Positions 15,663-25,716 of a DNA stretch of 64,000 nucleotides are shown one piece after another. The position numbers and the translations under genes were made by a program. The notes below the pieces were generated by a model, which had not been told where the DNA came from, did not search any database, and saw only the letters and a list, made by a program, of their open reading frames with translations. Origin of the DNA: an uncultured Polaribacter sp. (lineage in GTDB: Bacteria; Bacteroidota; Bacteroidia; Flavobacteriales; Flavobacteriaceae); the NCBI GenBank assembly GCA_943787375.1, contig CALSME010000004.1:152016-216015 (forward strand). Reading direction: 5' to 3'. Every line of letters starts with the position of its first letter. Position 1 is the first letter of the stretch.

Positions 15663-17071
15663 TGGAGAAAAAACACTTGGACATAAAGACCTCTTTACAA
15701 CAAATTCTATCATCGGATCAGGCCTATCTGTATCGTGTTATTCCAATAGATCGCAATAAAAAAAGGCTCCTTTTCAAAACAGATGCTAAAAATCTCACAA
15801 CTTTAAAACAAGAATTGACCATTGTTTTAGGCAAAGAAGTGGTTTTAGAAAGAGAAAGTACTGAGCACATGGACCAGTATTTGGAGGTAAATTATCGGAG
15901 AAGCGCTCCCAATAAAAAAAGTAATTATTTAGAATATTCTGAAGATTTTTTAATGAATATTATTCACGAAGCCAAAGAAGTCGGAAGTAGTGATATTCAT
16001 TTTGAAATTTTCGAGAAACATGCCAGAATTCGTTTGCGAATCGATGGAAAGTTACTTGAAAGATTCATTATTTCTTTGGAAGAATATCCAAAAATAACAA
16101 ATCGAATTAAAATTATGGCAAGTCTCGATATTTCCGAAAAAAGACTGCCGCAAGATGGAAGAATAAATATCACTTCGACAAACGAGGATTTTGACATTCG
16201 TGTTTCAACCTTACCTACTTTGCATGGAGAAAAATTAGTTTTACGAATTCTGTCTAAAAACAAACTATTGAGTTCTTTGGATACATTAGGATTTTCAGAC
16301 AAAGAACTATCTCTATACAAAGCTGGAGTTCAAAAACCCAATGGTATTGTACTTATTTCTGGTCCTACGGGTTCTGGTAAAACAACAACTTTATATGCTA
16401 CACTAAAACTATTAAACACCCCAGACACAAATATTCTCACCATAGAAGACCCTATTGAATATACCTTAGAAGGGGTCAATCAGGTGCAATTAAAACAAAA
16501 TATTGGTTTGGATTTTGCCAGTACACTGCGTACTTTTTTACGGCAGGATCCAGATATTATTATGGTTGGTGAAATTCGAGATGTAGCCACTGCAAACATG
16601 GCAATTAGAGCTTCATTAACGGGGCATTTAGTGCTATCAACCATTCATACAAATTCTGCATGGGCAACGGTCTCTCGGTTGGTCGATATGGACATCCCTC
16701 ATTTTCTAATTGCCAGTACTTTAAACATGAGTATCGCTCAAAGATTGGTACGGAAATTGTGCAATCAATGTAAAAAGAAGCAAACAGTAGTTTCGCAAAA
16801 ATTTCAAAACCTAGGAGTATTTGAGACCCTTAAAACACACCATGAAGCGGTTGGTTGTGCTCACTGTTATCAAACAGGATATCATGGAAGGAAAGCGGTT
16901 TATGAAATCATTCCCATTACAGAAGAATTAGTCCATAATATAAAAGACAAAAAATTAGAAATTAATGGGTATCTAAAGAAAAACAATATCAACCTACTAA
17001 AAGATAATATGTTGAGACTTGTTGAGACTGGCGAAACTTCCCTTGAGGAAGTGTATCGTTTTTTGATATAG
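15662..17071 (+). CDS. gspE: Assembly ATPase GspE/PilB
   Basis: A 469-residue hexameric secretion ATPase. N2-type domain with SSDIHFEIFEKHARIRLRID (about 109-128); Walker A GPTGSGKTTT (about 234-243); Asp box TIEDPIEYTLEGVNQVQ; Walker B IIMVGEIRD; His box HLVLSTIHTNSA; and a zinc tetracysteine knuckle CNQC...CAHC before GYHGRKAVYE. The zinc knuckle and GspE/PilB order distinguish it from retraction ATPase PilT, and no PilT gene is present here. It powers extension of the pseudopilus from the cytoplasmic side. Confidence 0.95.
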   Translation: MEKKHLDIKTSLQQILSSDQAYLYRVIPIDRNKKRLLFKTDAKNLTTLKQELTIVLGKEVVLERESTEHMDQYLEVNYRRSAPNKKSNYLEYSEDFLMNIIHEAKEVGSSDIHFEIFEKHARIRLRIDGKLLERFIISLEEYPKITNRIKIMASLDISEKRLPQDGRINITSTNEDFDIRVSTLPTLHGEKLVLRILSKNKLLSSLDTLGFSDKELSLYKAGVQKPNGIVLISGPTGSGKTTTLYATLKLLNTPDTNILTIEDPIEYTLEGVNQVQLKQNIGLDFASTLRTFLRQDPDIIMVGEIRDVATANMAIRASLTGHLVLSTIHTNSAWATVSRLVDMDIPHFLIASTLNMSIAQRLVRKLCNQCKKKQTVVSQKFQNLGVFETLKTHHEAVGCAHCYQTGYHGRKAVYEIIPITEELVHNIKDKKLEINGYLKKNNINLLKDNMLRLVETGETSLEEVYRFLI

Positions 17072-17130
17072 AGGATACCGTTGGGGTTGCATAGAAAGCA
17101 TTCGTAAAATTACAGTTAAAAAAACAAAAA

Positions 17131-17583
17131 TTGAAGAAACAACAAAAAACAGTTTGGCTCCTTTTTGCAGTAGTAATTATTTGGGGACTGATTGGATATA
17201 CCTTTTATAAAAGAAGGTATCCAACAATTCCAGAATCTAAAATACATGTAGTTTCTAAATCCACTTTTAAAAAAATCAATGAGTCAAAAAGTTTTTACAA
17301 AGTGAATGGAGAATATCGAGATCCATTTTTAGGAAAATATCCTCAAAAGAAAAAAGTAGTAAAAAGGAAAATAAAGAAAATTGAAGTACGGTTTCCAAAC
17401 ATCATCTATAATGGAATGGTTGAGGGCAACAATACAGCCTCCTATATTTTAACGATTAACGGACAACAAGAAATAGTAAAGTTGGGAGAAATCTTTCAAG
17501 AAGTTACCTTGAAAAAAGCTAATTCGATAGAAGCCATTGTTCTTTTTCAAGGAGTAAAAAAAACCATTTTACTAGAATTATGA
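17131..17583 (+). CDS. GspC/PilP-like periplasmic connector
   Basis: A 150-residue protein starting with TTG: basic start, one membrane helix (VWLLFAVVIIWGLIGYTFY), a linker with RDPFLGKYP, a Lys-rich stretch and a small beta domain (YNGMVEGNNTASYILTING...VKLGEIF) of the HR/PilP type. Such proteins connect the inner-membrane platform to the N0 domain of the secretin. The DPF motif and operon position support this. It overlaps the next gene as ATGA. Confidence 0.7.
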   Translation: MKKQQKTVWLLFAVVIIWGLIGYTFYKRRYPTIPESKIHVVSKSTFKKINESKSFYKVNGEYRDPFLGKYPQKKKVVKRKIKKIEVRFPNIIYNGMVEGNNTASYILTINGQQEIVKLGEIFQEVTLKKANSIEAIVLFQGVKKTILLEL

Positions 17584-18842
17584 AAAGAGTAAAAAAAATA
17601 AAAGCAAGTGCAATGCAATATGTCTTGGTCATTGCTGTGGTAATTGCATTACTGATCTTTGCCTTTATTTCTTTAATCTTTCTTCATCAAAAAATGACGC
17701 TAAAGTATCGCTATTCAAAAGAAGCAATTCACAATACACAAATAGGTTTTGAGTTCTTAAAAATAAAAGAGAGTCCTTATAACATTAAAACGGAACTTCC
17801 TTTCTGGGAGAGTCCCATTGCTAAAACTACGTTTTTGAAAAAAAACTGGGGTATTTATGACATTGGTATTGTAGCATCTAGCGTTAAAAACGAACAGTTT
17901 CAAAAAGTAGGGATTTTAGGAACTCAGCACTCTAAAAGAAAAGCATTGATCTTAGAAGACAATAATCAATCATTGGTGTTGGTAGGAAATACAAAAATCA
18001 TCGGTGATGTTCTCCTTCCAGAGCAAGGAGTTAAAAGTGGGAACATTGCTGGAACTTCTTATTATGGAAATCAATTGATCTATGGAAGTGTTTCAAACAG
18101 CGCAGATAATTTCCCGAAAATAAAGAATCTGGAGTATCTAAAAAACTTTATCAAAAATCCTACAATTGTAGAAGGAGTCCCTTTTGAATTGGAAGATGGG
18201 CTAGAACTACATCAATCATTTTTTGAAAAAACAGCAATATACCAAGAAGAAAACGCCATTTATTTGACAAACATATCGTTGCGAGGAAATATCATTATCA
18301 GCTCTAAAACTGCCATTTATGTTGCGGCATCTGCCACATTAGAAAATCTTATTTTAATTGCTCCAAAAATAAGCGTTGGCAAAAATTTTAAAGGAAGTTT
18401 TCAAGCTTTTGCTACTGAAAATATAACGATAGAAAAGCAATGTGTTTTAAGATATCCATCAACATTGATGCTGCTAAAAAATGAATCTACTGAATCAAAC
18501 TCAGCAGAAGAAAACAGTTCTCAAATTCTTCTTTCAGAAAAAAGTGAGGTAAGAGGCATCGTTAGCTATATTTCAGAAAAGGAAACCTCCAATTTCAATG
18601 CCCAAATTACCATTGCAGAAAATGCAATTGTAAAAGGAGAAGTCTATTGTACAAATAATACTGTACTTCTAGGAACAGTTTATGGCAGTGTATACACCCA
18701 TAATTTTTTAGTAAAAAAAGCAGGAGGTATCTATATCAATCATCTCTATAATGGGGTCATAGATGCCACCATTTTACCGAAACAATACGCAGGGTTGCAA
18801 ATCGAGAAAGCATCAAATACCATAGCAAAATGGGTAGATTAA
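17580..18842 (+). CDS. GspK-like pilin fused to bactofilin-like beta repeat region
   Basis: A 420-residue protein. The N-terminus (KASAMQYVLVIAVVIALLIF) looks like a prepilin helix without Glu5, as in GspK. From about residue 130 to the end it consists of short beta strands with repeating hydrophobic-glycine steps (VGNTKIIGDVLLP, SLRGNIIISSKTAIYVAASA, IVKGEVYCTNNTVLLGTVYGSVY), like a right-handed beta-solenoid of bactofilin type. GspK normally carries an alpha-domain in this place. It may cap the pseudopilus tip and add a polymer-forming or substrate-binding head. The operon overlaps at both ends make membership firm; the function is inferred. Confidence 0.6.
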   Translation: MKRVKKIKASAMQYVLVIAVVIALLIFAFISLIFLHQKMTLKYRYSKEAIHNTQIGFEFLKIKESPYNIKTELPFWESPIAKTTFLKKNWGIYDIGIVASSVKNEQFQKVGILGTQHSKRKALILEDNNQSLVLVGNTKIIGDVLLPEQGVKSGNIAGTSYYGNQLIYGSVSNSADNFPKIKNLEYLKNFIKNPTIVEGVPFELEDGLELHQSFFEKTAIYQEENAIYLTNISLRGNIIISSKTAIYVAASATLENLILIAPKISVGKNFKGSFQAFATENITIEKQCVLRYPSTLMLLKNESTESNSAEENSSQILLSEKSEVRGIVSYISEKETSNFNAQITIAENAIVKGEVYCTNNTVLLGTVYGSVYTHNFLVKKAGGIYINHLYNGVIDATILPKQYAGLQIEKASNTIAKWVD

Positions 18843-19186
18843 AAAAAATAATAACGGCACCAATAAACGCATCTTCATTAACCGAAGTGATTGTAGCTAC
18901 ATCTGTATTATTGATTGTATTTGCCATTGCAATGGCAACGCTTAATAATGTGATGCTTACAACAGTTAGAAAGGATACACAACGAATCGAAATGAAAATG
19001 GAACAGTTTATATATGACTACCGAAACAATCCCATAAAAATACCACTAGAAATAACAGAAAATGATCTAATATATAGCATACAAAGAGTGGAACAGCAAG
19101 AAATAAAACTATTGGAATTTAGCATTTTGAATGTTGTGACAAAAAAAAGACTTGTTAAAAATGAAATTGATATGGAAACAAAATAA
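18830..19186 (+). CDS. Minor pseudopilin, GspI/PilV-like
   Basis: A 118-residue protein with leader MGRLKKIITAPINA and mature start SSLTEVIVATSVLLIVFAI, Glu at position 5, followed by a short globular domain. The pattern TEVIVATSVLLIVF resembles GspI/PilV. It overlaps both neighbours (13 bp and 26 bp). With GspJ- and GspK-like proteins it would form the tip complex that primes the filament. Confidence 0.75.
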   Translation: MGRLKKIITAPINASSLTEVIVATSVLLIVFAIAMATLNNVMLTTVRKDTQRIEMKMEQFIYDYRNNPIKIPLEITENDLIYSIQRVEQQEIKLLEFSILNVVTKKRLVKNEIDMETK

Positions 19187-19634
19187 ATTAAAAGCGTTTA
19201 CTTTAGGAGAGTTACTTGTGGTAATGATCGTGTCTAGTATTGTAATTTCGGTGACATTTTTGGTATTAAATATAATCAGAAAGCAAGTTATTACAATGCA
19301 AGAAAATTATGAAAAAAAACAAGCGTTTCGCTTTTTTGAAACAACGTTCTCCAGAGACTTTAATTTGAATACTGCCTTTTATTATGTAAATGAAAAGCGA
19401 TTAAATTTAACGAATACCAAAGACAGCATTCAGTATCTATTTTTAGATACGATGGTCCTCAGAAACCAAGACACCTTTCATGTTGAGTTGGGGAAAATAG
19501 TATTATTCTTAGATGGAAAAATAGTAACGGATAAAAGCCTCGACGCCATATTAATGGAGGCATCAAAGTCTTTTGCACAGCAGCAATTGTTTGTGCAGCA
19601 GAGGAAGGATGCAGCTTACTATATAAACAACTAA
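19161..19634 (+). CDS. Minor pseudopilin, GspJ/PilW-like
   Basis: About 157 residues from ATG at 19161 (a TTG lies at 19152). Leader MKLIWKQNKLKA, predicted cut before FTLGELLVVMIVSSIVISV, Glu at position 5, then a globular domain with FSRDFNLNTAFYYV, typical of GspJ/PilW-type minor pilins. It is the last pilin-like gene, 42 bp before the GspF gene. Confidence 0.8.
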   Translation: MKLIWKQNKLKAFTLGELLVVMIVSSIVISVTFLVLNIIRKQVITMQENYEKKQAFRFFETTFSRDFNLNTAFYYVNEKRLNLTNTKDSIQYLFLDTMVLRNQDTFHVELGKIVLFLDGKIVTDKSLDAILMEASKSFAQQQLFVQQRKDAAYYINN

Positions 19635-19676
19635 AATTAGGCATATTTTATTCTTGTAATTCTTGAACTATAAAAA

Positions 19677-20801
19677 ATGACTTTTCAATTAAAAAACATA
19701 CCGACTCAAAAAAAAGAATCACGTTTTAAGATGCATTCGTTTTTACGAAAAGAAATCTCTTTTGGAGCGTCGTTTTCAAATAAAAAAAAAGAAGCCTTAT
19801 ATGTTGAGTTGAACGTTTTGTTAAGCGCTGGGCTCACCTTAAAAGGTGCGTTACAGTTAATTGCAGATTCCCAAAAGAAAGAAAAAGAGAAGGTACTTTT
19901 TGAAGAGATCATTTTAAAACTTATAAATGGACAAAATTTATCGGCAGCCATTCTTACTAAAAAAGAATTTTCTGAATATGAATATCACGCGCTTAGAATT
20001 GGTGAACAAACGGGAACTTTGCAAAGAGTCACCAAAGAATTGGGTACCTTCTATAAGAAAAAAAATGAACAAAGACGCATTGTAGTCAATGCACTCTCCT
20101 ACCCTATTGTTGTTTTATGTACGGCATTCTTAGCCATTTTATTTATGCTGCAGTTTGTGGTACCTATGTTTGCAGATATTTTTAAACAAAACAAAGTCGA
20201 ATTGCCTTGGATTACAAAAGCAATTATGAATGCCTCAGATTTATTTAGTGCCTATTGGTGGGGTTTTATACTCTGTATTTTGCTTTTTATTTTTTTAAAA
20301 AAAACATTTCAAAAGAAAATTTGGTATCGAAAATTAATGTCAAAACTCCTATTGAAAACACCTTTAATTGGGGACTTTATCAGAAAGGTGAAAATCGCTC
20401 AATTTACACAAGCAATCACATTATTGACGGGAGCTAAAGTACCGCTTCTGAATGGGATTCAGTTGACAAAAAATATGGTAGACTTCTACCCGCTAGAAAC
20501 TACACTTGAAAAGGTAGAACACGATATTTTACAAGGAAAAAGTTTGCATCAAAGTATGGACGGACACAAGATTTTTGACAAAAAAATGGTATCGCTTATA
20601 AAAGTGGCTGATGAAACCAACCAAAACGAAACTATTTTTAAGAGGTTAACAGTGCAATACTATGAAGAAATTGAATACAAATCGAAGATGATTTCTGCCA
20701 TTATCGAGCCTTTTATTATTTTAATACTGGGCGCTATTGTAGCAGTAATTTTAATCGCCATGTACTTACCTATGTTTAAATTGAGTACGGTAATTTCTTA
20801 A
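19677..20801 (+). CDS. gspF: Inner-membrane platform protein GspF/PilC
   Basis: A 374-residue polytopic protein with two repeated helical cytoplasmic domains (ELNVLLSAGLTLKGALQLI and FTQAITLLTGAKVPLLNGIQL, with EYEYHALRIGEQTG and KKMVSLIKVADETN equivalents) and three membrane segments (about 150-175, 195-215, 345-370). This is the standard GspF/PilC fold. It transmits motion from the ATPase to pseudopilin insertion. A strong bidirectional terminator follows, so the operon ends here. Confidence 0.95.
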   Translation: MTFQLKNIPTQKKESRFKMHSFLRKEISFGASFSNKKKEALYVELNVLLSAGLTLKGALQLIADSQKKEKEKVLFEEIILKLINGQNLSAAILTKKEFSEYEYHALRIGEQTGTLQRVTKELGTFYKKKNEQRRIVVNALSYPIVVLCTAFLAILFMLQFVVPMFADIFKQNKVELPWITKAIMNASDLFSAYWWGFILCILLFIFLKKTFQKKIWYRKLMSKLLLKTPLIGDFIRKVKIAQFTQAITLLTGAKVPLLNGIQLTKNMVDFYPLETTLEKVEHDILQGKSLHQSMDGHKIFDKKMVSLIKVADETNQNETIFKRLTVQYYEEIEYKSKMISAIIEPFIILILGAIVAVILIAMYLPMFKLSTVIS

Positions 20802-20842
20802 TCGATTTGTGAAGTCATTAAGTTATTAGCACCTTATATAGA

Positions 20843-20885
20843 AAACACCCCAAATAGCATTCAGCTATTTGGGGTGTTTAATTCT
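20843..20885. terminator. Bidirectional terminator between gspF and the DUF3467 gene
   Basis: A 16-bp perfect stem (20843-20858 with 20864-20879) and a 5-nt ATTCA loop, with A-runs on one side and T-rich sequence on the other. It serves the plus-strand secretion operon and the minus-strand rpoC-DUF3467 unit. Confidence 0.9.
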
Positions 20886-20900
20886 TTTTATAAAAAAAAT

Positions 20901-21212
20901 CTATGCTTGCCCTGTAGGTCCAAAATTCATTGGAATTGGAGGTTGCTCTGCATCTTTTATTTCACCATGGGCGCTTTCAAACTTTCGCACATTGTCTGCC
21001 AATGCTTTTGTTAATCTTTTTGCGTGCTGGGGTGTTAAAATAATTCTTGACTTCACTTTTGCTTTGGGAACTCCTGGCATAATGTTGATAAAGTCTAGAA
21101 TAAACTCTGACATCGAGTGATTGATAATCGCCAAATTAGAATAGGTTCCTTCGGCAATCTCTTGATCCAATTCAATATTTAACTGTCCTTCTTTATTTTT
21201 ATTTTCTTCCAT
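20901..21212 (-). CDS. DUF3467 family protein
   Basis: A 103-residue soluble protein whose whole length fits DUF3467: acidic start, then YSNLAIINHSMSEFILDFINIMPGVPKAKVKSRIILTP (read in two halves) and KRLTKALADNVRKFE. It lies 124 bp downstream of rpoC on the same strand, a neighbourhood conserved in flavobacteria, and ends at the terminator at 20843. The molecular function is unknown. Confidence 0.85.
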   Translation of the reverse strand: MEENKNKEGQLNIELDQEIAEGTYSNLAIINHSMSEFILDFINIMPGVPKAKVKSRIILTPQHAKRLTKALADNVRKFESAHGEIKDAEQPPIPMNFGPTGQA

Positions 21213-21336
21213 AATTGATTTCCTTAAATTGTGTGATTGATTTGCAATTAAATGTATAAAAAAAAGTTGGATTGAGTCCTGTAATAAATTACAATAAACA
21301 ATTCAACTTTTAAAATTTATAAACTGGGAAGATTTC

Positions 21337-24300
21337 CTAGAAGCTTTCTTCTATTTCATCTTTAGGTCCCACTAAAATATGATCATACTTTCTCATTCCT
21401 GTTCCTGCTGGTATTCTCTTACCTACAATTACATTCTCTTTCAAGCCTTCTAATGTATCAATTTTACCGTTTACAGCTGCTTCGTTTAACACTTTGGTTG
21501 TTTCCTGGAAGGAAGCCGCAGATATAAATGATTTTGTCTGTAAAGAAGCTCTTGTAATACCTTGTAACACCTGCTCTGCAGTTGCTGGTTTGGCATCTCT
21601 TGCTTCTACTAAGTTGAGATCATTTCTTCTTAATAAAGAATTCTCATCTCTTAATTGACGTGCAGTAATAATTTGACCGGCAGTTAAGTTCTCAGAATCT
21701 CCAGCACTTTCAACAACTTTCATTCCGTAAATAGCATCATTGTCTTTAATAAAGTCAATTTTATGGATCAATTGATTCTCTAAGAATAAAGTATCTCCTG
21801 AATCGATAATCTTCACTTTACGCATCATTTGACGTACAACAACTTCGAAATGCTTATCATTAATTTTCACTCCCTGCAAACGATATACTTCTTGTATTTC
21901 ATTGACTAAGTATTCTTGTACTGCAGAAGGCCCTTTAATTCTTAGAATATCTGAAGGAGTGGTTGCTCCGTCTGACAATGGCATTCCTGCTTTGATAAAG
22001 TCATTTTCTTGTACTAAAATCTGATTTGAAAGTTTCACTAAGTACTTACTTAGATCTCCTGTTTTAGATTCTACGATAATTTCTCTGTTACCACGTTTGA
22101 TTTTCCCGAAAGAAACGACACCATCTATTTCTGAAACTACAGAAGGATTGGATGGGTTACGTGCTTCAAATAATTCCGTTACTCGAGGTAGCCCTCCTGT
22201 AATATCTCCTGCTTTACCTGACTTTCGAGGTATTTTCACCAACGTATGACCAGGTTTAACTTTCTCTCCATCACTTACCATTAAGTGTGCACCTACTGGT
22301 AAACTGTATGAACGCAATGCAGTACCATCTTTATCTTCAATAATTAAAGAAGCGATAATTTTCTTGTTCTTAGAGTCTGTCATTACTTTCTCTTGGAAAC
22401 CAGTTTGTTCATCAATTTCAACAGAGTAGTTGATACCTTGTTCTAAATTATCAAACTTCACTTTACCTCCAAATTCAGAAACAATAACACCATTAAATGG
22501 ATCCCATTGACAAATAACATCTCCTTTTTTGATTGATTTTCGATCTTTATCGAAAATATAAGAACCATAAGGGATAATATTGGTACTTAAAGTAATGCCC
22601 GTTTTCTTGTCAGTAACTTTAATTTCTGCTGTTCTAGAAATTACGATTTCTACATCATTACCGTCATTGTCTTTTCCATTAACAGTTCGTAAATCTTCGA
22701 TGGTAACTTTCCCTTCAAACTTCGCTGTTAATTTATTTTCTTCTGAAATATTTCCGGCAACCCCACCAACGTGGAATGTACGTAATGTTAACTGTGTACC
22801 TGGTTCTCCAATAGATTGTGCTGCAATTACACCCACGGCTTCTCCAATTTGTACTTTACTACGGGTAGATAAACTTTGTCCATAACATTTTGCACAAATT
22901 CCTTTGGGAGATTCACATGTTAATGCAGATCTAACTTCAACTCTATCAATTCCTGCTGCTTGGATCGCATCAGCTATTTTTATAGAAATAGATTCTCCAG
23001 CTGCTACCAATAATTCATCATCTGAATTCGGTAAAAATACATCTTGTAAAGAAACACGTCCTTCAATTCTATCTGATAAAGATTCTACAATCTCATCATT
23101 TTTCTTTAAAGGCATTACTTCTAATCCTCTTAATGTACCACAGTCTTCTTGGTTTACAATTACGTCTTGTGAAACATCTACTAATCGACGTGTTAAGTAA
23201 CCTGCATCTGCCGTTTTTAAAGCGGTATCTGCTAATCCTTTACGTGCACCGTGCGTAGAGATAAAATATTCATGTATCGATAATCCTTCTTTAAAGTTAG
23301 AAAGAATTGGATTCTCAATAATTTCACCACCACCAGCAGTCGATTTTTTAGGCTTTGCCATTAATCCACGCATACCTGTTAACTGACGAATCTGTTCTTT
23401 AGATCCACGAGCTCCAGAATCAAGCATCATATATACCGAGTTGAAACCTTGTTGGTCTTCACGCAAACGTTTCATAGACAACTCAGTTAAATCGTTATTG
23501 GTTCTTCCCCAAATATCAATTACCTGGTTATAACGCTCTTTTTGCGTTAACATTCCCATGTTATAGTTTGAAATAATTCCATCCACTTCTTTATTCGCTT
23601 CAGCAATCATTCCTGCTTTTTCTTTAGGAATAATAATATCTCCTAAACTGAATGATAAACCACCTTGGAAGGCAAATTTATAACCCATATTTTTTATCTC
23701 GTCTAAGAAATCTCCCGTTGTAGGAATGTCAGTCGCTTTTAAAACACCACCAATAATTCCTCTTAAGTTTTTCTTAGTCAATACTTCATTGATATATCCA
23801 GCAGCTGGAGGAACTACTTCATTAAATAAAACTCTACCAACTGTAGTTGCTATAATTTTAGTTACTTGAGCTCCGTTTTCGTCAACATCTTGAGTTCTTA
23901 CTTTAATACCCGCATTTAAGTCCACCATTTCTTCATTAAAAGCAATCGTTACTTCTTCTGGTGAATAGAACGTTAACCCTTCTCCTTTAATGGGTACTTC
24001 TGGAGTAGAAATTCTTTCTTTTGTCATGTAATACAAACCAAGTACCATATCTTGTGATGGTACAGTAACTGGTGCTCCATTGGCAGGATTTAAGATATTA
24101 TGAGACGCTAACATTAATATTTGCGCTTCTAAAATAGCTTCAGGTCCTAATGGTAAATGCACTGCCATTTGATCCCCATCAAAATCCGCATTAAATGCGG
24201 AACATGCTAATGGGTGCAATTGGATTGCTTTTCCTTCAATTAATTTTGGTTGAAAAGCTTGTATACCTAGTCTGTGTAAAGTAGGGGCTCTGTTTAATAA

Positions 24301-25614
24301 AACAGGGTGTCCTTTAATTACATTTTCTAAAATATCCCAAACAACGGGTTCTTTTCTGTCTATAATTTTCTTGGCAGATTTTACTGTTTTTACAATTCCT
24401 CTTTCAATCAATTTACGGATTACGAAAGGCTTGTAAAGTTCAGCTGCCATATCCTTAGGAATACCACATTCTGACAATCTTAATTCAGGTCCAACAACAA
24501 TTACAGAACGTGCAGAATAATCAACACGCTTTCCTAATAAATTCTGACGGAAACGTCCTTGTTTTCCTTTTAAGGAATCAGATAAGGATTTTAAAGGTCT
24601 ATTAGATTCTGTTTTTACTGCAGATGATTTACGTGTATTGTCAAACAATGAATCTACTGATTCTTGTAACATACGCTTCTCATTACGTAAAATAACTTCT
24701 GGAGCTTTTATTTCCACCAATCTTTTTAAACGATTATTTCTAATAATAACTCGTCTGTATAAATCATTTAAATCTGACGTTGCAAAACGACCTCCATCTA
24801 AGGGAACTAATGGACGTAATTCTGGTGGTATTACCGGAACTACCTTCATGATCATCCACTCTGGATTGTTTTCTCTATTTTTCTGAGAGTCTTTAAATGC
24901 TTCAACAACATTTAAACGCTTTAAAGCTTCTGTTTTTCTTTGTTTAGAAGTTTCCGTATTTGCTTTGTGTCTTAATTCAAAAGACAATGCTTCTAAATCG
25001 ATACGCGCTAATAGGTCAATTAAACACTCAGCGCCCATTTTAGCGATAAACTTGTTTGGGTCTGTGTCTTCTAAATATTGATTTTCTGCTGGAATTTCTT
25101 CTAAAATATCTAAATATTCTTCTTCAGTTAAGAAGTCCATTTTTTGTAAAGATTCTCCTTCAACATTTTTTGCGATACCAGGTTGAATTACTACATATCG
25201 TTCGTAGTAAATAATCATGTCTAACTTTTTAGATGGCAAACCTAAAAGGTATCCCATTTTGTTAGGCAATGATCTAAAATACCAAATATGAGCAACAGGA
25301 ACAACCAAGTTGATATGTCCTACTCGATCTCTACGTACTTTCTTTTCTGTTACTTCTACACCACATCGATCACAAACGATTCCTTTATAACGGATTCTTT
25401 TATATTTTCCACAAGCACATTCATAATCCTTTACAGGACCAAAAATACGCTCACAAAATAAACCATCTCTTTCTGGTTTGTGGGTTCGGTAATTAATTGT
25501 TTCTGGTTTTAAAACTTCACCTTTAGAAATCTCTAAAATAGATTCTGGTGAGGATAAACCAATGGAGATATTATTAAACTTTTTTACAGTGTACTTCTCG
25601 TGTTTTCTTGCCAT
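21337..25614 (-). CDS. rpoC: RNA polymerase beta' subunit
   Basis: A 1425-residue largest catalytic subunit of RNA polymerase. Near the N-terminus the zinc-binding cysteines lie in CACGKYKRI and CDRCGVEV. The magnesium-binding active-site motif [12 protein letters not shown] is present, and the second zinc site ([13 protein letters not shown]) lies in the C-terminal half. Bridge-helix and trigger-loop sequences ([19 protein letters not shown]) are intact. It is separated from rpoB by 102 bp containing a hairpin, with co-transcription expected. Confidence 0.99.
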   Translation of the reverse strand: MARKHEKYTVKKFNNISIGLSSPESILEISKGEVLKPETINYRTHKPERDGLFCERIFGPVKDYECACGKYKRIRYKGIVCDRCGVEVTEKKVRRDRVGHINLVVPVAHIWYFRSLPNKMGYLLGLPSKKLDMIIYYERYVVIQPGIAKNVEGESLQKMDFLTEEEYLDILEEIPAENQYLEDTDPNKFIAKMGAECLIDLLARIDLEALSFELRHKANTETSKQRKTEALKRLNVVEAFKDSQKNRENNPEWMIMKVVPVIPPELRPLVPLDGGRFATSDLNDLYRRVIIRNNRLKRLVEIKAPEVILRNEKRMLQESVDSLFDNTRKSSAVKTESNRPLKSLSDSLKGKQGRFRQNLLGKRVDYSARSVIVVGPELRLSECGIPKDMAAELYKPFVIRKLIERGIVKTVKSAKKIIDRKEPVVWDILENVIKGHPVLLNRAPTLHRLGIQAFQPKLIEGKAIQLHPLACSAFNADFDGDQMAVHLPLGPEAILEAQILMLASHNILNPANGAPVTVPSQDMVLGLYYMTKERISTPEVPIKGEGLTFYSPEEVTIAFNEEMVDLNAGIKVRTQDVDENGAQVTKIIATTVGRVLFNEVVPPAAGYINEVLTKKNLRGIIGGVLKATDIPTTGDFLDEIKNMGYKFAFQGGLSFSLGDIIIPKEKAGMIAEANKEVDGIISNYNMGMLTQKERYNQVIDIWGRTNNDLTELSMKRLREDQQGFNSVYMMLDSGARGSKEQIRQLTGMRGLMAKPKKSTAGGGEIIENPILSNFKEGLSIHEYFISTHGARKGLADTALKTADAGYLTRRLVDVSQDVIVNQEDCGTLRGLEVMPLKKNDEIVESLSDRIEGRVSLQDVFLPNSDDELLVAAGESISIKIADAIQAAGIDRVEVRSALTCESPKGICAKCYGQSLSTRSKVQIGEAVGVIAAQSIGEPGTQLTLRTFHVGGVAGNISEENKLTAKFEGKVTIEDLRTVNGKDNDGNDVEIVISRTAEIKVTDKKTGITLSTNIIPYGSYIFDKDRKSIKKGDVICQWDPFNGVIVSEFGGKVKFDNLEQGINYSVEIDEQTGFQEKVMTDSKNKKIIASLIIEDKDGTALRSYSLPVGAHLMVSDGEKVKPGHTLVKIPRKSGKAGDITGGLPRVTELFEARNPSNPSVVSEIDGVVSFGKIKRGNREIIVESKTGDLSKYLVKLSNQILVQENDFIKAGMPLSDGATTPSDILRIKGPSAVQEYLVNEIQEVYRLQGVKINDKHFEVVVRQMMRKVKIIDSGDTLFLENQLIHKIDFIKDNDAIYGMKVVESAGDSENLTAGQIITARQLRDENSLLRRNDLNLVEARDAKPATAEQVLQGITRASLQTKSFISAASFQETTKVLNEAAVNGKIDTLEGLKENVIVGKRIPAGTGMRKYDHILVGPKDEIEESF

Positions 25615-25668
25615 GGTAATGGATTCGAATTAAAATTGTAAAAACGGTCTCTAAGAGACTTATTAATA

Positions 25669-25710
25669 TATGATGAATAGAAGCTGATTTGCATCAACTT
25701 CTATCATCAA
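25669..25710 (-). promoter_or_regulatory. Hairpin between rpoB and rpoC
   Basis: AATAGAAG and CTTCTATC-type arms around a 13-nt loop (about 25670-25709). No T-run follows in the direction of transcription, so an RNA-processing or stability element is more likely than a terminator. Confidence 0.45.
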
Positions 25711-25716
25711 TTTTTG

